A stretch of 64,000 bases of DNA, taken from positions 62,001 through 126,000 of the forward strand of contig JAULBX010030152.1 in the NCBI GenBank assembly GCA_032358255.1, in the 5' to 3' direction. Shown one piece after another: positions 56,155 through 64,000 of this stretch (position 1 is its first letter; each line of letters begins with the position of its first letter). Under the pieces are notes generated by a model that worked only from the letters and a program-made list of their open reading frames with translations, ran no database searches and was not told the DNA's origin. The position numbers were made by a program, and so were the translations under genes. Source of the stretch: Heterotrichella gracilis (lineage: Eukaryota > Sar > Xanthophyceae > Tribonematales > Xanthonemataceae).

Positions 56155-57674
56155 CGACTATTTCTCCGAATATAGGGGCCAGGAAATTCCATATCCCGCT
56201 TGACTTCAACATTGATTCGTTCGCCCTTGCCGACCGTGATCGTGGGCTTGATGTTCCGGTTGCGGTCGAGGATGGACCGCGACACGTCAACCAGCACCTG
56301 GCCGGCTGGCGAAACGCTGCTGCTGTTTCCCCCTCCAATTACGGTGACGTTTGTGGGTTGGCTGTTGACCTTCTCAGACAGGGCGGCAACAACGAAAGCG
56401 CTCGTGAACATCTTGAAGAAGTGGTTGTCCACGTCTCCTTCGACACCAGATGCCCCGCCCATATCCATGGCCTGCGCACCTGGCAGATCGAAGCTTCGGC
56501 CATCGGGCATGATCAATCGCTGGAAGGCGAACATCACCCGTGCCTGGCCGACTTTCACGTCGGAGTTGAAGCGGCCCACCATCACCGAGCCCTTCGGAAT
56601 CAGCATGTCGCCATTGCCCAGGCTGTCATAGACGTCAACCGTCGTGTAGGCGGTAACCTCGCCGGGCAGGTCGGTGTTAATGTCGCGGCCCAGCACTGCA
56701 GGGATCACCTTACCCTGCAGGAGCGAGTAGCGTGACGTAATCGTGTAGCTTCTCAGCGGATCGTTGTTTCGGTTGGAGTTTTCAAGCCCATTCACAAACG
56801 AGAGATCACTCGCGCCACCCTGCTGCCCAGGTGCAGCACCGACACCAGATCGCAGGGCCGGTGCAGCGCCCGGAGCCCCGCCGCCTTGCAGGCCAGCAAG
56901 AGCTGCAAGCGGGTTGGAACCGCTTTGTTGGCTTGGAGGCGTGAATTTCGGGGGAACGAACTCAGGGATCTGACGACCACCAACATTCGTCGTGGTGTAG
57001 TTTCCAGACAGGCCGCTACTCACGCCTACAGGTGCGCCGGCCGGTCCGGCCGCATTGCCAGGCGAATCATTGTCATAGGCAACTGCTTTCGCAGTGCGCG
57101 ATTGGGCGTCGAATTCTTCATCCTTGGAGGGCCTGCCAGTTGCGGGCGGCGGGGTCACCAGAGCAGGCTGAGCCGCTGGCTGCTTCCCATTCAAGCGACG
57201 AATACGTTCTTCGTAGACTGCGCCATCCTGATTGGTACGCCTGACTTCGGGCGGAATTGGGAACGACGAAGAAGTAGCAGGCGCCGTAGGTGACGTTACA
57301 GCGGGAGCGGCGGCATTCGTTTGAGACGCGCCAGCAGCGGGCGTCACTGCCTGGGCTGCAGGAGAGCCAACTGCAACGACTTGCCCAGGGCGAAATTTTT
57401 CACGCTCGAGGATTTCCTCGCGGGCCACCGCATCTTGAGCGGCCTTGAGTTCTTCATCGATGGTGATAGGCTTGCCCGGATCCTGCCGGGCGACCTTGAT
57501 AGTTTCGGCCGTTGGCTTCTGCGCAGAAGGATCAGCGTCATCGGACGAAATCATGGACATCAGCAGCCCGCCAACCGCGATCACGCCAAGGATCGCGGCC
57601 AGAGTGCTCTTCTTGACTGGAATTCCAGCCTTCGGAGTACCCGGGTCAATGATGGTCTTGTTGGAAACAGGCAT
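56151..57674 (-). CDS. virB10: VirB10/TrbI-like conjugation protein
   Basis: 507 residues: a short cytoplasmic part, a membrane helix (STLAAILGVIAVGGLLMSMI), a long Pro/Ala-rich periplasmic stretch (about 50-290), and the conserved C-terminal beta-barrel domain (GKVIPAVLGRDINTDLPGEV, MLIPKGSVMVGRFNSDVKVG, AFQRLIMPDGRSFDLP). It spans inner and outer membranes and forms the outer-membrane cap of the type IV secretion channel together with VirB9. Overlaps the fusion gene downstream and follows virB9 by 6 nt. Confidence 0.92.
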   Translation of the reverse strand: MPVSNKTIIDPGTPKAGIPVKKSTLAAILGVIAVGGLLMSMISSDDADPSAQKPTAETIKVARQDPGKPITIDEELKAAQDAVAREEILEREKFRPGQVVAVGSPAAQAVTPAAGASQTNAAAPAVTSPTAPATSSSFPIPPEVRRTNQDGAVYEERIRRLNGKQPAAQPALVTPPPATGRPSKDEEFDAQSRTAKAVAYDNDSPGNAAGPAGAPVGVSSGLSGNYTTTNVGGRQIPEFVPPKFTPPSQQSGSNPLAALAGLQGGGAPGAAPALRSGVGAAPGQQGGASDLSFVNGLENSNRNNDPLRSYTITSRYSLLQGKVIPAVLGRDINTDLPGEVTAYTTVDVYDSLGNGDMLIPKGSVMVGRFNSDVKVGQARVMFAFQRLIMPDGRSFDLPGAQAMDMGGASGVEGDVDNHFFKMFTSAFVVAALSEKVNSQPTNVTVIGGGNSSSVSPAGQVLVDVSRSILDRNRNIKPTITVGKGERINVEVKRDMEFPGPYIRRNSR

Positions 57675-57680
57675 TTTGTT

Positions 57681-58613
57681 TTACTCTTCCGAGCTGAAGA
57701 AGCCCTTCTTGGCCTTCTTTTTCTTGATGCGAACTTCGGCTTTACCCAGCTTCAATACAGCAACCTCAAGCACCCGCTGGGCCACCATGTAGTCGCCGCG
57801 CACCGTGTAATTGACCAGCGAGAAATCTTTGTCATCGATCACAGCAAACAGAGCAGGCAATTCCTGGATGTTCGGGGGCATCTTGATGTAGGTGAACTTG
57901 CCGTCATCGAACGCCATCAGCGGCTTGAACGGGGCATCTCCTTCAACTTCGTATGAGAACCGGAGTTTTTCCGGAGCCACGCCTGCAGGTCCGCGACCTT
58001 CGATAGACTGCGGGTAAGACGGGCTGGGCAACGACGCGGATGGGCCAGCAATACCACTCACCGGCGGGCTCAGCGGAACAATGCTGTTCGCGCCCGGCTG
58101 GGAAGGAAGGACCGTGGTCGGGGCGGGAAAGCCACCAAGAATCGGCGAACTGCCGCCACCTGTCATGGTGCCGATGCCGCGGCTAAGCAGGGCGTCAGAC
58201 TCAAGAACCATGTCTGAGCTGTACACCCAGGAAACTCGCTGATACCACTTCTTCTTGTCACCCGTCGAACGCAGAACAAACTGGTAAGTCCGTTTGTCCG
58301 TCAGGATCGTCATGGACGTTTCCAGATCGTCATAGCGCGGCTTGATGAACATGTTGCGCCGATTCTTCGTTGGCGTCAGCTCCCATGCCGACGTGTCACC
58401 AGCGGCAACCGACTGCAAGACCTCGTCTTGAGCGAACTGGATGTGCGTAACTGCCTTCGGCTTGGCTAGCACCAGGTAGGTGTTGTCCTCGTCATAAGTG
58501 AACTGCACAAGACGGGAATCGCCCTGCAGTGGCGTTGCGACCAGCTCGGCGTTTACGGCGCTCAGGCTGCCCAGGAGCAACGCGGTAGCGACCGCGAGTT
58601 GCTTGAGCTTCAT
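57681..58613 (-). CDS. virB9: VirB9/TrbG-like outer-membrane channel protein
   Basis: 310 residues. Signal peptide KQLAVATALLLGSLSAVNAE. The N-terminal VirB9 domain has VQFTYDEDNTYLVLAKPKAV and HIQFAQDEVLQSVAAGD, then W-x-rich strands. After a Pro/Ser-rich linker, the C-terminal domain contains PLMAFDDGKFTYIKMPPN. It ends with a very basic tail (KKKKAKKGFFSSEE), odd for this family. Start overlaps the virB8 stop. Confidence 0.9.
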   Translation of the reverse strand: MKLKQLAVATALLLGSLSAVNAELVATPLQGDSRLVQFTYDEDNTYLVLAKPKAVTHIQFAQDEVLQSVAAGDTSAWELTPTKNRRNMFIKPRYDDLETSMTILTDKRTYQFVLRSTGDKKKWYQRVSWVYSSDMVLESDALLSRGIGTMTGGGSSPILGGFPAPTTVLPSQPGANSIVPLSPPVSGIAGPSASLPSPSYPQSIEGRGPAGVAPEKLRFSYEVEGDAPFKPLMAFDDGKFTYIKMPPNIQELPALFAVIDDKDFSLVNYTVRGDYMVAQRVLEVAVLKLGKAEVRIKKKKAKKGFFSSEE

Positions 58614-59395
58614 CAGTTGACCCTCTCTTCGGATTCGTTGAAGAAAATTACGTAAAGACCCAGCGGGTTAGCAAGCAGATCAGCCTCTTGCTTTGCGGGG
58701 TCAAGTTGATAGTGCAGGGTGAGGCGGTAGCGTTTTGCTGTCGCTTCACCAACACCGGTACCCGAATTGCGTTCAATGACAGTAAGGAACACGAAAGCAA
58801 TGCCTTCCTTGCTTGCATCCACAGATGTCACTTTGACTTCGCGGGACAGGCCGGGCTCGCGCTGCAAGCGCTCAAAAGTGCGCTCGCGCAAACGGAATTC
58901 GGTGAACTGGTTGATCGCCTTATCGCGGGAACGGACGTTGGCGTATTTGTAGAGTTCCGGGGTGCGGATCTGGTCGATTGAGTAGACCGCTTCGGCCCAG
59001 CGCGCCAACTCCGCCTTCACGACTGCGAGATTCGGCGCCACACGCTGGACTTCGACCGGCTTGTTGACCATTCCAGTCTCAGGATTAACCTCCACTACCC
59101 AAGGACGGATTTCTTTAAGGGGGAGGATCATCACAAGCGCCGACAGGGCCAACAGTGCGCCCAGCGCGGCCAGCACCGTGATGATGAACATACGGTTCGA
59201 ATTGACCATGGAGGACCCATAGATTTCAGCGAACTTATTTGCGCCTAGGCTGTAAGGGGACAGCGGGCTGTTTTCGTGATTGGCGATGGATGCTGGCTTT
59301 TTTGCCTCAACCTTCGCGGCCTGGCCGCCCAGGACGATCGAATCGCTGGGCTCGGCTGACTTGTCGGAGTGTTTCTTGAAGAGCTTCATAGACAT
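58613..59395 (-). CDS. virB8: VirB8/TrbF-like inner-membrane assembly protein
   Basis: 260 residues: a cytoplasmic N-terminus of about 70, one membrane helix (FIITVLAALGALLALSALVMIL), and a periplasmic NTF2-like domain with WVVEVNPETGMVNKPVEV, RERTFERLQREPGL and RYRLTLHYQLDP, as in VirB8/TrbF. It nucleates assembly of the conjugation channel. A terminator lies between it and the upstream gene, so it probably has its own promoter. Confidence 0.9.
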   Translation of the reverse strand: MSMKLFKKHSDKSAEPSDSIVLGGQAAKVEAKKPASIANHENSPLSPYSLGANKFAEIYGSSMVNSNRMFIITVLAALGALLALSALVMILPLKEIRPWVVEVNPETGMVNKPVEVQRVAPNLAVVKAELARWAEAVYSIDQIRTPELYKYANVRSRDKAINQFTEFRLRERTFERLQREPGLSREVKVTSVDASKEGIAFVFLTVIERNSGTGVGEATAKRYRLTLHYQLDPAKQEADLLANPLGLYVIFFNESEERVN

Positions 59396-59497
59396 TGACC
59401 TAGATTGGGTTCAATGCTATTGGTCGAGCGCGTTTCAATGTCCCGCTCTACACATCCCAATTGCCCCGTTGAGTCAACGGCCACCCCTGAGAAACAC

Positions 59498-59522
59498 AAA
59501 AGCCCGCATAGAGCGGGCTTAT
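59498..59522 (-). terminator. Terminator upstream of virB8
   Basis: On the minus strand AGCCCGC-TCTAT-GCGGGCT followed by TTTT. It ends the 60-64 kb transcript before the virB8-10 unit. Confidence 0.85.
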
Positions 59523-59543
59523 TTTTGGTGATTTCACTGCAGA

Positions 59544-60068
59544 CTAGAAAATCCGTTGCAGTATTGAGCCGCCGGCCATGTAAAGGACGCCGAGCAGCCC
59601 CAGCACGCCAGCCAAGGCAATGAAAGGATGCTCATAAGCATAGTGGGTCACAGAAGACTCAATGGCAAAAACGACACTCTCGTTCTGGAGCTCGCCAATG
59701 GCGTCTCTTAGCATTTTTTCTTCCCAATCAAGGTCGGCTTCTGCCAAGGCGTTACGCAAAAGCGCCATCCGGGTGCGCCTCGGGTGCACTCGTGTGCCCT
59801 CAATGAACTTTGCCACGTCGGCGCGCCCCTGCTCCTGGGCGGCAGAATCTGCGGCTGCCTGCTCATCAGCTGATAATTCCTCAGCGGCGAAATGACCGCC
59901 CTCCTGTTCAGGCGCGACAGAGATCACAACAGCCTGATCCATGGCCGACCAGGCCTGGTGTAAAGCCCGGCGATCAGCCTCAGGGAGCGCCAATACTTGG
60001 CCTAACAGGGCTAACACCTTGGCGCGATCTGATTGGTGGCCGTCATCTGAAGGTTTGATCTCGTTCAT
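59544..60068 (-). CDS. Hypothetical membrane-anchored protein, 174 aa
   Basis: A soluble acidic N-terminal part (DDGHQSDRAKVLALLGQVLAL, then EGGHFAAEELSADEQAA). A C-terminal hydrophobic helix follows (HPFIALAGVLGLLGVLYMAGGS), making it a tail-anchored inner-membrane protein like the ElaB/YqjD group. A helical middle (DLDWEEKMLRDAIGELQNES) suggests oligomerisation. Overlaps the transglycosylase gene by 4 nt. Likely an accessory conjugation protein. Confidence 0.65.
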   Translation of the reverse strand: MNEIKPSDDGHQSDRAKVLALLGQVLALPEADRRALHQAWSAMDQAVVISVAPEQEGGHFAAEELSADEQAAADSAAQEQGRADVAKFIEGTRVHPRRTRMALLRNALAEADLDWEEKMLRDAIGELQNESVVFAIESSVTHYAYEHPFIALAGVLGLLGVLYMAGGSILQRIF

Positions 60069-60694
60069 TCCACATCCAATGCAATAACGGTGTCTTTGGA
60101 TTTCTGGCCTTTAGGCGTATGTGTGGCTGCTACGCTTTGAGGGCGGCAGGTATCCATGCTGTAGACCTTGAGCTTTTCGCCAGTTACGGCTCCCCACTCA
60201 CGCATCGCGTTCCACACCAGCGCGGAATAGCGCCGGTTATAGCAGGGCGTTGCCGAATGGTAGGCTCCAATGGCAAACCAAGTGTTGCCGTAAGCATTGA
60301 TCTGCTTTTTCAAGTGCCAGGCAGCTACATAGCTGCTCACACAGGCGTCCATCAGATCCTTTGGGGCGACGCCATGACGTGCCAGTTCCTTGAAATGCAT
60401 GGAGTTGATTTGTGCGATTCCAACGTCAACTGTTCCGTTCCGATTCTTGTTGATCGCGCCAGAGTTGAAATTGGACTCAACCTTCATGATCCCACGCACG
60501 ACCCACCCGTTGACACCGTGGTAATTTGCAGCTGCGGTCACGCAGTCGTTTGGCTGAAGCGGTTGTGGCAGGCCCTGCCCTGATGTGGCAACCGAGCCGG
60601 CCGGCACAGCAGATGGCTGACTTGCCGAAGCCAGCCCATGCCCAAACGAGGAAGCAGCCAGAGCCATGGCAGCAAGTGACCGGTACTTGGACAT
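60065..60694 (-). CDS. virB1: Lytic transglycosylase, VirB1-like
   Basis: 209 residues. Signal peptide (SLAAMALAASSFGHGLASA). The SLT domain starts with NDCVTAAANYHGVNGWVVRG and contains the catalytic Glu in GIMKVESNFNSGA, then TVDVGIAQINSMHF and NTWFAIGAYHSATPCYN. It cuts peptidoglycan to let the pilus and channel through. The start overlaps the stop of the AAA+ gene, consistent with one operon. Confidence 0.88.
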   Translation of the reverse strand: MSKYRSLAAMALAASSFGHGLASASQPSAVPAGSVATSGQGLPQPLQPNDCVTAAANYHGVNGWVVRGIMKVESNFNSGAINKNRNGTVDVGIAQINSMHFKELARHGVAPKDLMDACVSSYVAAWHLKKQINAYGNTWFAIGAYHSATPCYNRRYSALVWNAMREWGAVTGEKLKVYSMDTCRPQSVAATHTPKGQKSKDTVIALDVE

Positions 60695-62745
60695 TAGCCG
60701 CGCCCCAGGACCGTGCTGATGCCGGTCTCAATGTCAGCCTGTGACACGACGATGCTGTCAGATGCGCTGTGGCTGATGGCGCGGTTCACTGCGTATTGCA
60801 TGACTGCATCCACGTTGGCAATGCTTTCATCCCCGATCATGGAAGCAATCTCAGCAGGATTCAAGCCCGCGGCGACCTTGACGCGGCGTTTGGCGATCCA
60901 GCCAGCAACGTGATTGCTGAGCTGGTCTCCAGAAGGCAGGCCAAACTCAACCTTCTCCGTGAATCGGCCGCCACGCAGAAGTGCTGAGTCGATTTGGTCG
61001 GGATGGTTCGTAGCCGCCACCCACAGAACATCACGAGCACGGTCCGCTGCACCATCCATGAGGGTCAGCAGCTTATTGGTGGACTCGGTGTTGTTCGAGT
61101 ATTCGCGCGAACGCAGCAAGTCGTCAGCCTCATCAATGAAGATGATTGCAGGACGCAGTTCCTTGGCCTGGCCATAGATCTTGTCCAGCGCCTTCGGGTC
61201 ACGGGCCAGTTCGGCGCCAGAAGTGGTCAGGAACGCCCAACCAGCGGCCTTGGCCAGGGACTTGCATGCAGAGGTCTTGCCGGTGCCAGCTGGGCCATAG
61301 AACAGCACGCCAGTCGGCAGGGTGCCACCAAGACGCTCCACGCGAACCGGGTCAGCCAGACGGCCGGCAATCATGGACAGGGCCTCGCGGGCATGCGGCT
61401 GAAGAATCAGCTGGTCCAGCGACATGGCCGAAGCAGTATCGGTGCCCTTGCGACCTTGCAGGCGGCGCAGAGCGGCCATGAAGTCATCGAACGTCACGGG
61501 ACCGGTAGCCTTGCGGTCCGCGAGGTACGAAGGCATTTCCTCGGTCACGGCAAGGATGCGCTTCACGGAAAAGCCATTCCAGCGCTCAGCGACTGTCGCA
61601 ATCAGGCTTTCCTCGACACTGTGACCGCGCATGTTGGACTTGACGCCCTGCTTGAGCAGGCCAACTCGGGCCTCCAGGTCGGGCGGCGTGATCTCCACCT
61701 TGAAGTCGAAGCGGCCTTCACGAACGGCAGCTGGGTCAAGACGGTCCATGTAGTTTGTAGCCGCGATCACGAGCACCTTGTGCTTACGGATATCGACCAG
61801 AAGGGTCAGCAGCGCATTGACAACGTCGGTGTCTTCCTTGACCTGGTTGGAACCAGTGGTGCGATCGGGGATGAAGCTGTCGATTTCGTCAATGAACAGG
61901 ACGCAAGGCTGCTGGCGTACGGCCTGCTGGAATGCGGTCTTGATTCGAACGGTACGCTCACCGACCCACTGGCTGGCCACATCAGAATGGGTCAGCTTGA
62001 GGAGCGGAAGCTTGAGTTCACCAGCCAGAGCCTCAGCAAAAACGGTCTTTCCGTTGCCGGGTTCGCCGTGCATCAGAATGCCATTGCGTGCTTCTTTGCC
62101 TTCGGCGCGCTTAGCCGTGATCGCCTTGCCAGCGGTCAGGAGACGTGCCTTGATATCGCTATTGCCGAAAATGTCAGCGAACTTGATGTTCGGAACTACG
62201 CGACGTGCGACAGCAGGCGCTTCTTCGGCCTTCTCACTGGTTGCATTGGCGCCGACTATCGACTTGGTACGTGCCACTTTCAGCTTGATTCCGTAGTTCC
62301 ACTGGTACTTCACTGCAGCGTACGAAGCGCCCATGAGCGCGACCAGGGCCGGAACGGGCCAAAACCACTCGTTCTTAGCCTTGGTACCAAACAGCATCCA
62401 GATAACGAACGGCGCAGCGAAGTAGAAAAGGGTGGGCTTAACGATTTCAGTCAGGAGTTCGTCGCTCACAGAATATTGACGAGGCGTGTCCCAGTTCATT
62501 GCGCGGAACATGGCGCTGATAAAACGCGCAACGTGCACAACAATAATGATTAATGCGAGTGCCGCAACCAAGGCCAGAGGGGTCGAGAAATCCTTGCCGA
62601 ACGGCCCGCGAAAATCGTTAGCCCAGAAGTACCCAGTCTGGTAGCCAAAGAATGAGCAAATCAACCATGCGGCATGAAGGAGGGAGATCCCCTTCACGGC
62701 GATGATCGTGTACGTGGCGGCGTTGTATCGTGCGTTAAAAAGCAT
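60694..62745 (-). CDS. Membrane-bound tandem AAA+ ATPase, Cdc48-like, 683 aa
   Basis: Residues about 1-145 contain four hydrophobic segments. The first AAA+ module has Walker A LMHGEPGNGKTVFAE (about 227-234), Walker B VLFIDEIDSF (about 283-289) and an REGRFD arginine-finger region. The second has FYGPAGTGKTSAC (about 484-491), IIFIDEADDL (about 535-541) and LRGGRFTE. Two stacked modules with a membrane anchor recall Cdc48/FtsH-type remodelers, but no protease domain follows. It lies between virB6-like and virB1-like genes, a place where conjugation loci do not normally have such an enzyme. Confidence 0.85.
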   Translation of the reverse strand: MLFNARYNAATYTIIAVKGISLLHAAWLICSFFGYQTGYFWANDFRGPFGKDFSTPLALVAALALIIIVVHVARFISAMFRAMNWDTPRQYSVSDELLTEIVKPTLFYFAAPFVIWMLFGTKAKNEWFWPVPALVALMGASYAAVKYQWNYGIKLKVARTKSIVGANATSEKAEEAPAVARRVVPNIKFADIFGNSDIKARLLTAGKAITAKRAEGKEARNGILMHGEPGNGKTVFAEALAGELKLPLLKLTHSDVASQWVGERTVRIKTAFQQAVRQQPCVLFIDEIDSFIPDRTTGSNQVKEDTDVVNALLTLLVDIRKHKVLVIAATNYMDRLDPAAVREGRFDFKVEITPPDLEARVGLLKQGVKSNMRGHSVEESLIATVAERWNGFSVKRILAVTEEMPSYLADRKATGPVTFDDFMAALRRLQGRKGTDTASAMSLDQLILQPHAREALSMIAGRLADPVRVERLGGTLPTGVLFYGPAGTGKTSACKSLAKAAGWAFLTTSGAELARDPKALDKIYGQAKELRPAIIFIDEADDLLRSREYSNNTESTNKLLTLMDGAADRARDVLWVAATNHPDQIDSALLRGGRFTEKVEFGLPSGDQLSNHVAGWIAKRRVKVAAGLNPAEIASMIGDESIANVDAVMQYAVNRAISHSASDSIVVSQADIETGISTVLGRG

Positions 62746-62799
62746 AGTCTTGATTCCTATGCTTCCAAATTAACATAGGTCTTGGGTCTGTCAACCCCA

Positions 62800-63993
62800 T
62801 TAAACAGAGACCGACATTAGGGCGCTCTTCTTGTCTTCCGCTGTGCTTCTTGATTGATTGGCGTAGCCCTGCATGTATGCGCGATGCTGGGTCGGGCTCT
62901 TATACCTGCCGGTGGACGCTGAATATCCCATCTTCGCGTCCGCCGCGCCAGACCTGGCCGCAGCTATACGCCCGCCCGTTTGGTTCCATGCTCCTTGCGC
63001 CGCCTCACCAGCTGCTGCAGGGGCCTTTCCGCCAATAGAGTTAGTCACGGCCTTGGAGCCAGAGAACCCAACGCCACTTGCGGCACCGCTGATAAGGCCC
63101 GTCCCAATCGATGGGGCTTGAGCCATGAGGATCGCAGAAAGCATGGCCAGAAGGATGACCACACCGAACTGGACAATATCAGCTGTCAGTAGCGAAAACG
63201 CGTCCTGTCCACCCATTTCTTTACCGATCTTCTCGGCAGCAACAACCATCTGAGCGAACAAGTTGTTCGAAATCCCAAGCATAAATGCGGCCACCAACTT
63301 GATCATGGATGTGCCCAGGAGAAAGTTTAACCAGGACTGGAATATGCCCTGAAGCGGCTTAAACAGCAGGAATGGGACCATTACCGGGGCAAGCGTGACA
63401 GCCAAACTTACACCAACCATTGCAAAGACCACGACGCACACGAATGTAATGCCCGCAAGCATAACGATGAATGTCGTGATAATTTTGGCGACAATGGAGT
63501 ACACGGCCGAAATTAGCATTGCCGGCGCGCTCATCAAGTCAGACCACTCAAACTTGATCGACTTCGCTTCAATCTTCCAAATGTGATAGATCGACTTGAA
63601 TGTGCCTTCAAGGCCCGCGCCGATTGCGTTCTCTAATTTCGACAGGTCGTACCCGGTAATAGCGGACCCGATCTTGTCGACGGTCATGCCAATTAGGTGA
63701 GCGCCTGTTGTTCTACCAGTTCCAGCGTTGTTGAAGCTCGGATAGTCCGTGAACGCAATCATGAAGACCACACCAAATGCCATGAACAGCGGCGTCCACT
63801 CACCAAAAAGTTCTCCCAGCCCCTTCCCGGCTGCCATCGTTTTAACTGCCCCCCAGATCATTCCTGTGGCAAGCAAGAACGTAGTGATGTACAGGCCAGT
63901 GTCACGGAGGCTTTGAAAAACGGAGGACTTGTCAATTGCTGTCCTTACGGCCGTGGCGAGTTGTTCAGCTACGCTGTCTGTGTCATACCCCAT
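62800..63993 (-). CDS. virB6: VirB6/TrbL-like polytopic conjugation protein, 397 aa
   Basis: At least six hydrophobic segments are visible (YITTFLLATGMIWGAVKTMA, TPLFMAFGVVFMIAFTDY, IITTFIVMLAGITFVCVVVF, FLLGTSMIKLVAAFMLG, QFGVVILLAMLSAILMAQ). A Gly/Ala-rich C-terminus ends KSPTQHRAYMQGYANQS. VirB6/TrbL proteins form the inner-membrane channel. Start ATG 63993 lies 8 nt from the window edge. Upstream conjugation genes such as virB4 presumably lie beyond it. Confidence 0.82.
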   Translation of the reverse strand: MGYDTDSVAEQLATAVRTAIDKSSVFQSLRDTGLYITTFLLATGMIWGAVKTMAAGKGLGELFGEWTPLFMAFGVVFMIAFTDYPSFNNAGTGRTTGAHLIGMTVDKIGSAITGYDLSKLENAIGAGLEGTFKSIYHIWKIEAKSIKFEWSDLMSAPAMLISAVYSIVAKIITTFIVMLAGITFVCVVVFAMVGVSLAVTLAPVMVPFLLFKPLQGIFQSWLNFLLGTSMIKLVAAFMLGISNNLFAQMVVAAEKIGKEMGGQDAFSLLTADIVQFGVVILLAMLSAILMAQAPSIGTGLISGAASGVGFSGSKAVTNSIGGKAPAAAGEAAQGAWNQTGGRIAAARSGAADAKMGYSASTGRYKSPTQHRAYMQGYANQSRSTAEDKKSALMSVSV

Positions 63994-64000
63994 AGGTTGA

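Noticed and set aside
60994-62553. 519-residue plus-strand open frame
   Set aside because: Antisense to the tandem AAA+ gene, whose Walker motifs are clear.

Overview
The window looks like part of a large, GC-rich conjugative plasmid (or a plasmid-like integrative element) from a betaproteobacterium, probably Burkholderiales/Comamonadaceae. This rests on the gene content: a ParM/ParR segregation locus with an 11-bp iterated centromere, a plasmid DnaB helicase, a type IVB thin-pilus operon, VirB1/6/8/9/10-like conjugation genes, two HipBA modules and many small genes of unknown function. No rRNA or convincing tRNA gene was seen. The organism is inferred from style and composition only.

Layout. 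0-10.4 kb: short unknown accessory genes plus two hipBA-type loci (2.1-3.8 and 6.5-8.5 kb), each with its own operators. 10.4-19 kb: unknown genes, a thymidylate synthase, a small DUF262 protein, a DinG-family helicase and zinc-ribbon proteins. 20.0-22.5 kb: a compact type V CRISPR system with one repeat-like element upstream, a 619-residue Cas12m-like effector, and an 8-repeat array directly downstream; no cas1/cas2. 22.5-24.8 kb: a tyrosine recombinase between two small genes. 24.8-26.6 kb: gene-poor, ending in the presumed centromere. 26.6-28.0 kb: parM-parR. 28.1-29.4 kb: small genes. 29.7-35.2 kb: replication-flavoured block (dnaB, recombinase-like protein, unknowns, DnaA-box-like sites). 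35.2-38.0 kb: a three-gene signalling cassette (CqsS/PhcS-like histidine kinase, LuxR-type regulator, response regulator). 38.1-43.2 kb: a 1703-residue DNA methylase/SNF2 helicase fusion. 44.8-45.6 kb: a NADAR-like gene, possibly defensive. 45.8-64 kb: one long minus-strand block with the type IV pilus genes (pilT-like, pilS, R, Q, P, O, N, L-like) and then the type IV secretion genes, including an unusual membrane-bound double-AAA+ ATPase.

How it fits together. The right half builds the conjugation machine: thin pilus for mating-pair contact and a VirB-type channel. The signalling cassette could control it. The middle handles replication and partition. The left and centre carry stability and defence functions: two HipBA pairs, Cas12m, the antirestriction-like methylase/helicase, and NADAR.

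Several non-coding signals recur across otherwise unrelated genes and are the most novel material here. They are a 9-bp palindrome (AAGTSACTT) at ten sites, a shared promoter element (GGTCGCCATCRTTTGACA) at six, and a family of similarly folded 5' leaders. The strongest system-level candidate is the Cas12m locus. Its RuvC motifs look canonical (D-E-D), unlike the silenced form I recall for the best-known Cas12m, and its upstream orphan repeat keeps the hairpin while its loop has changed.
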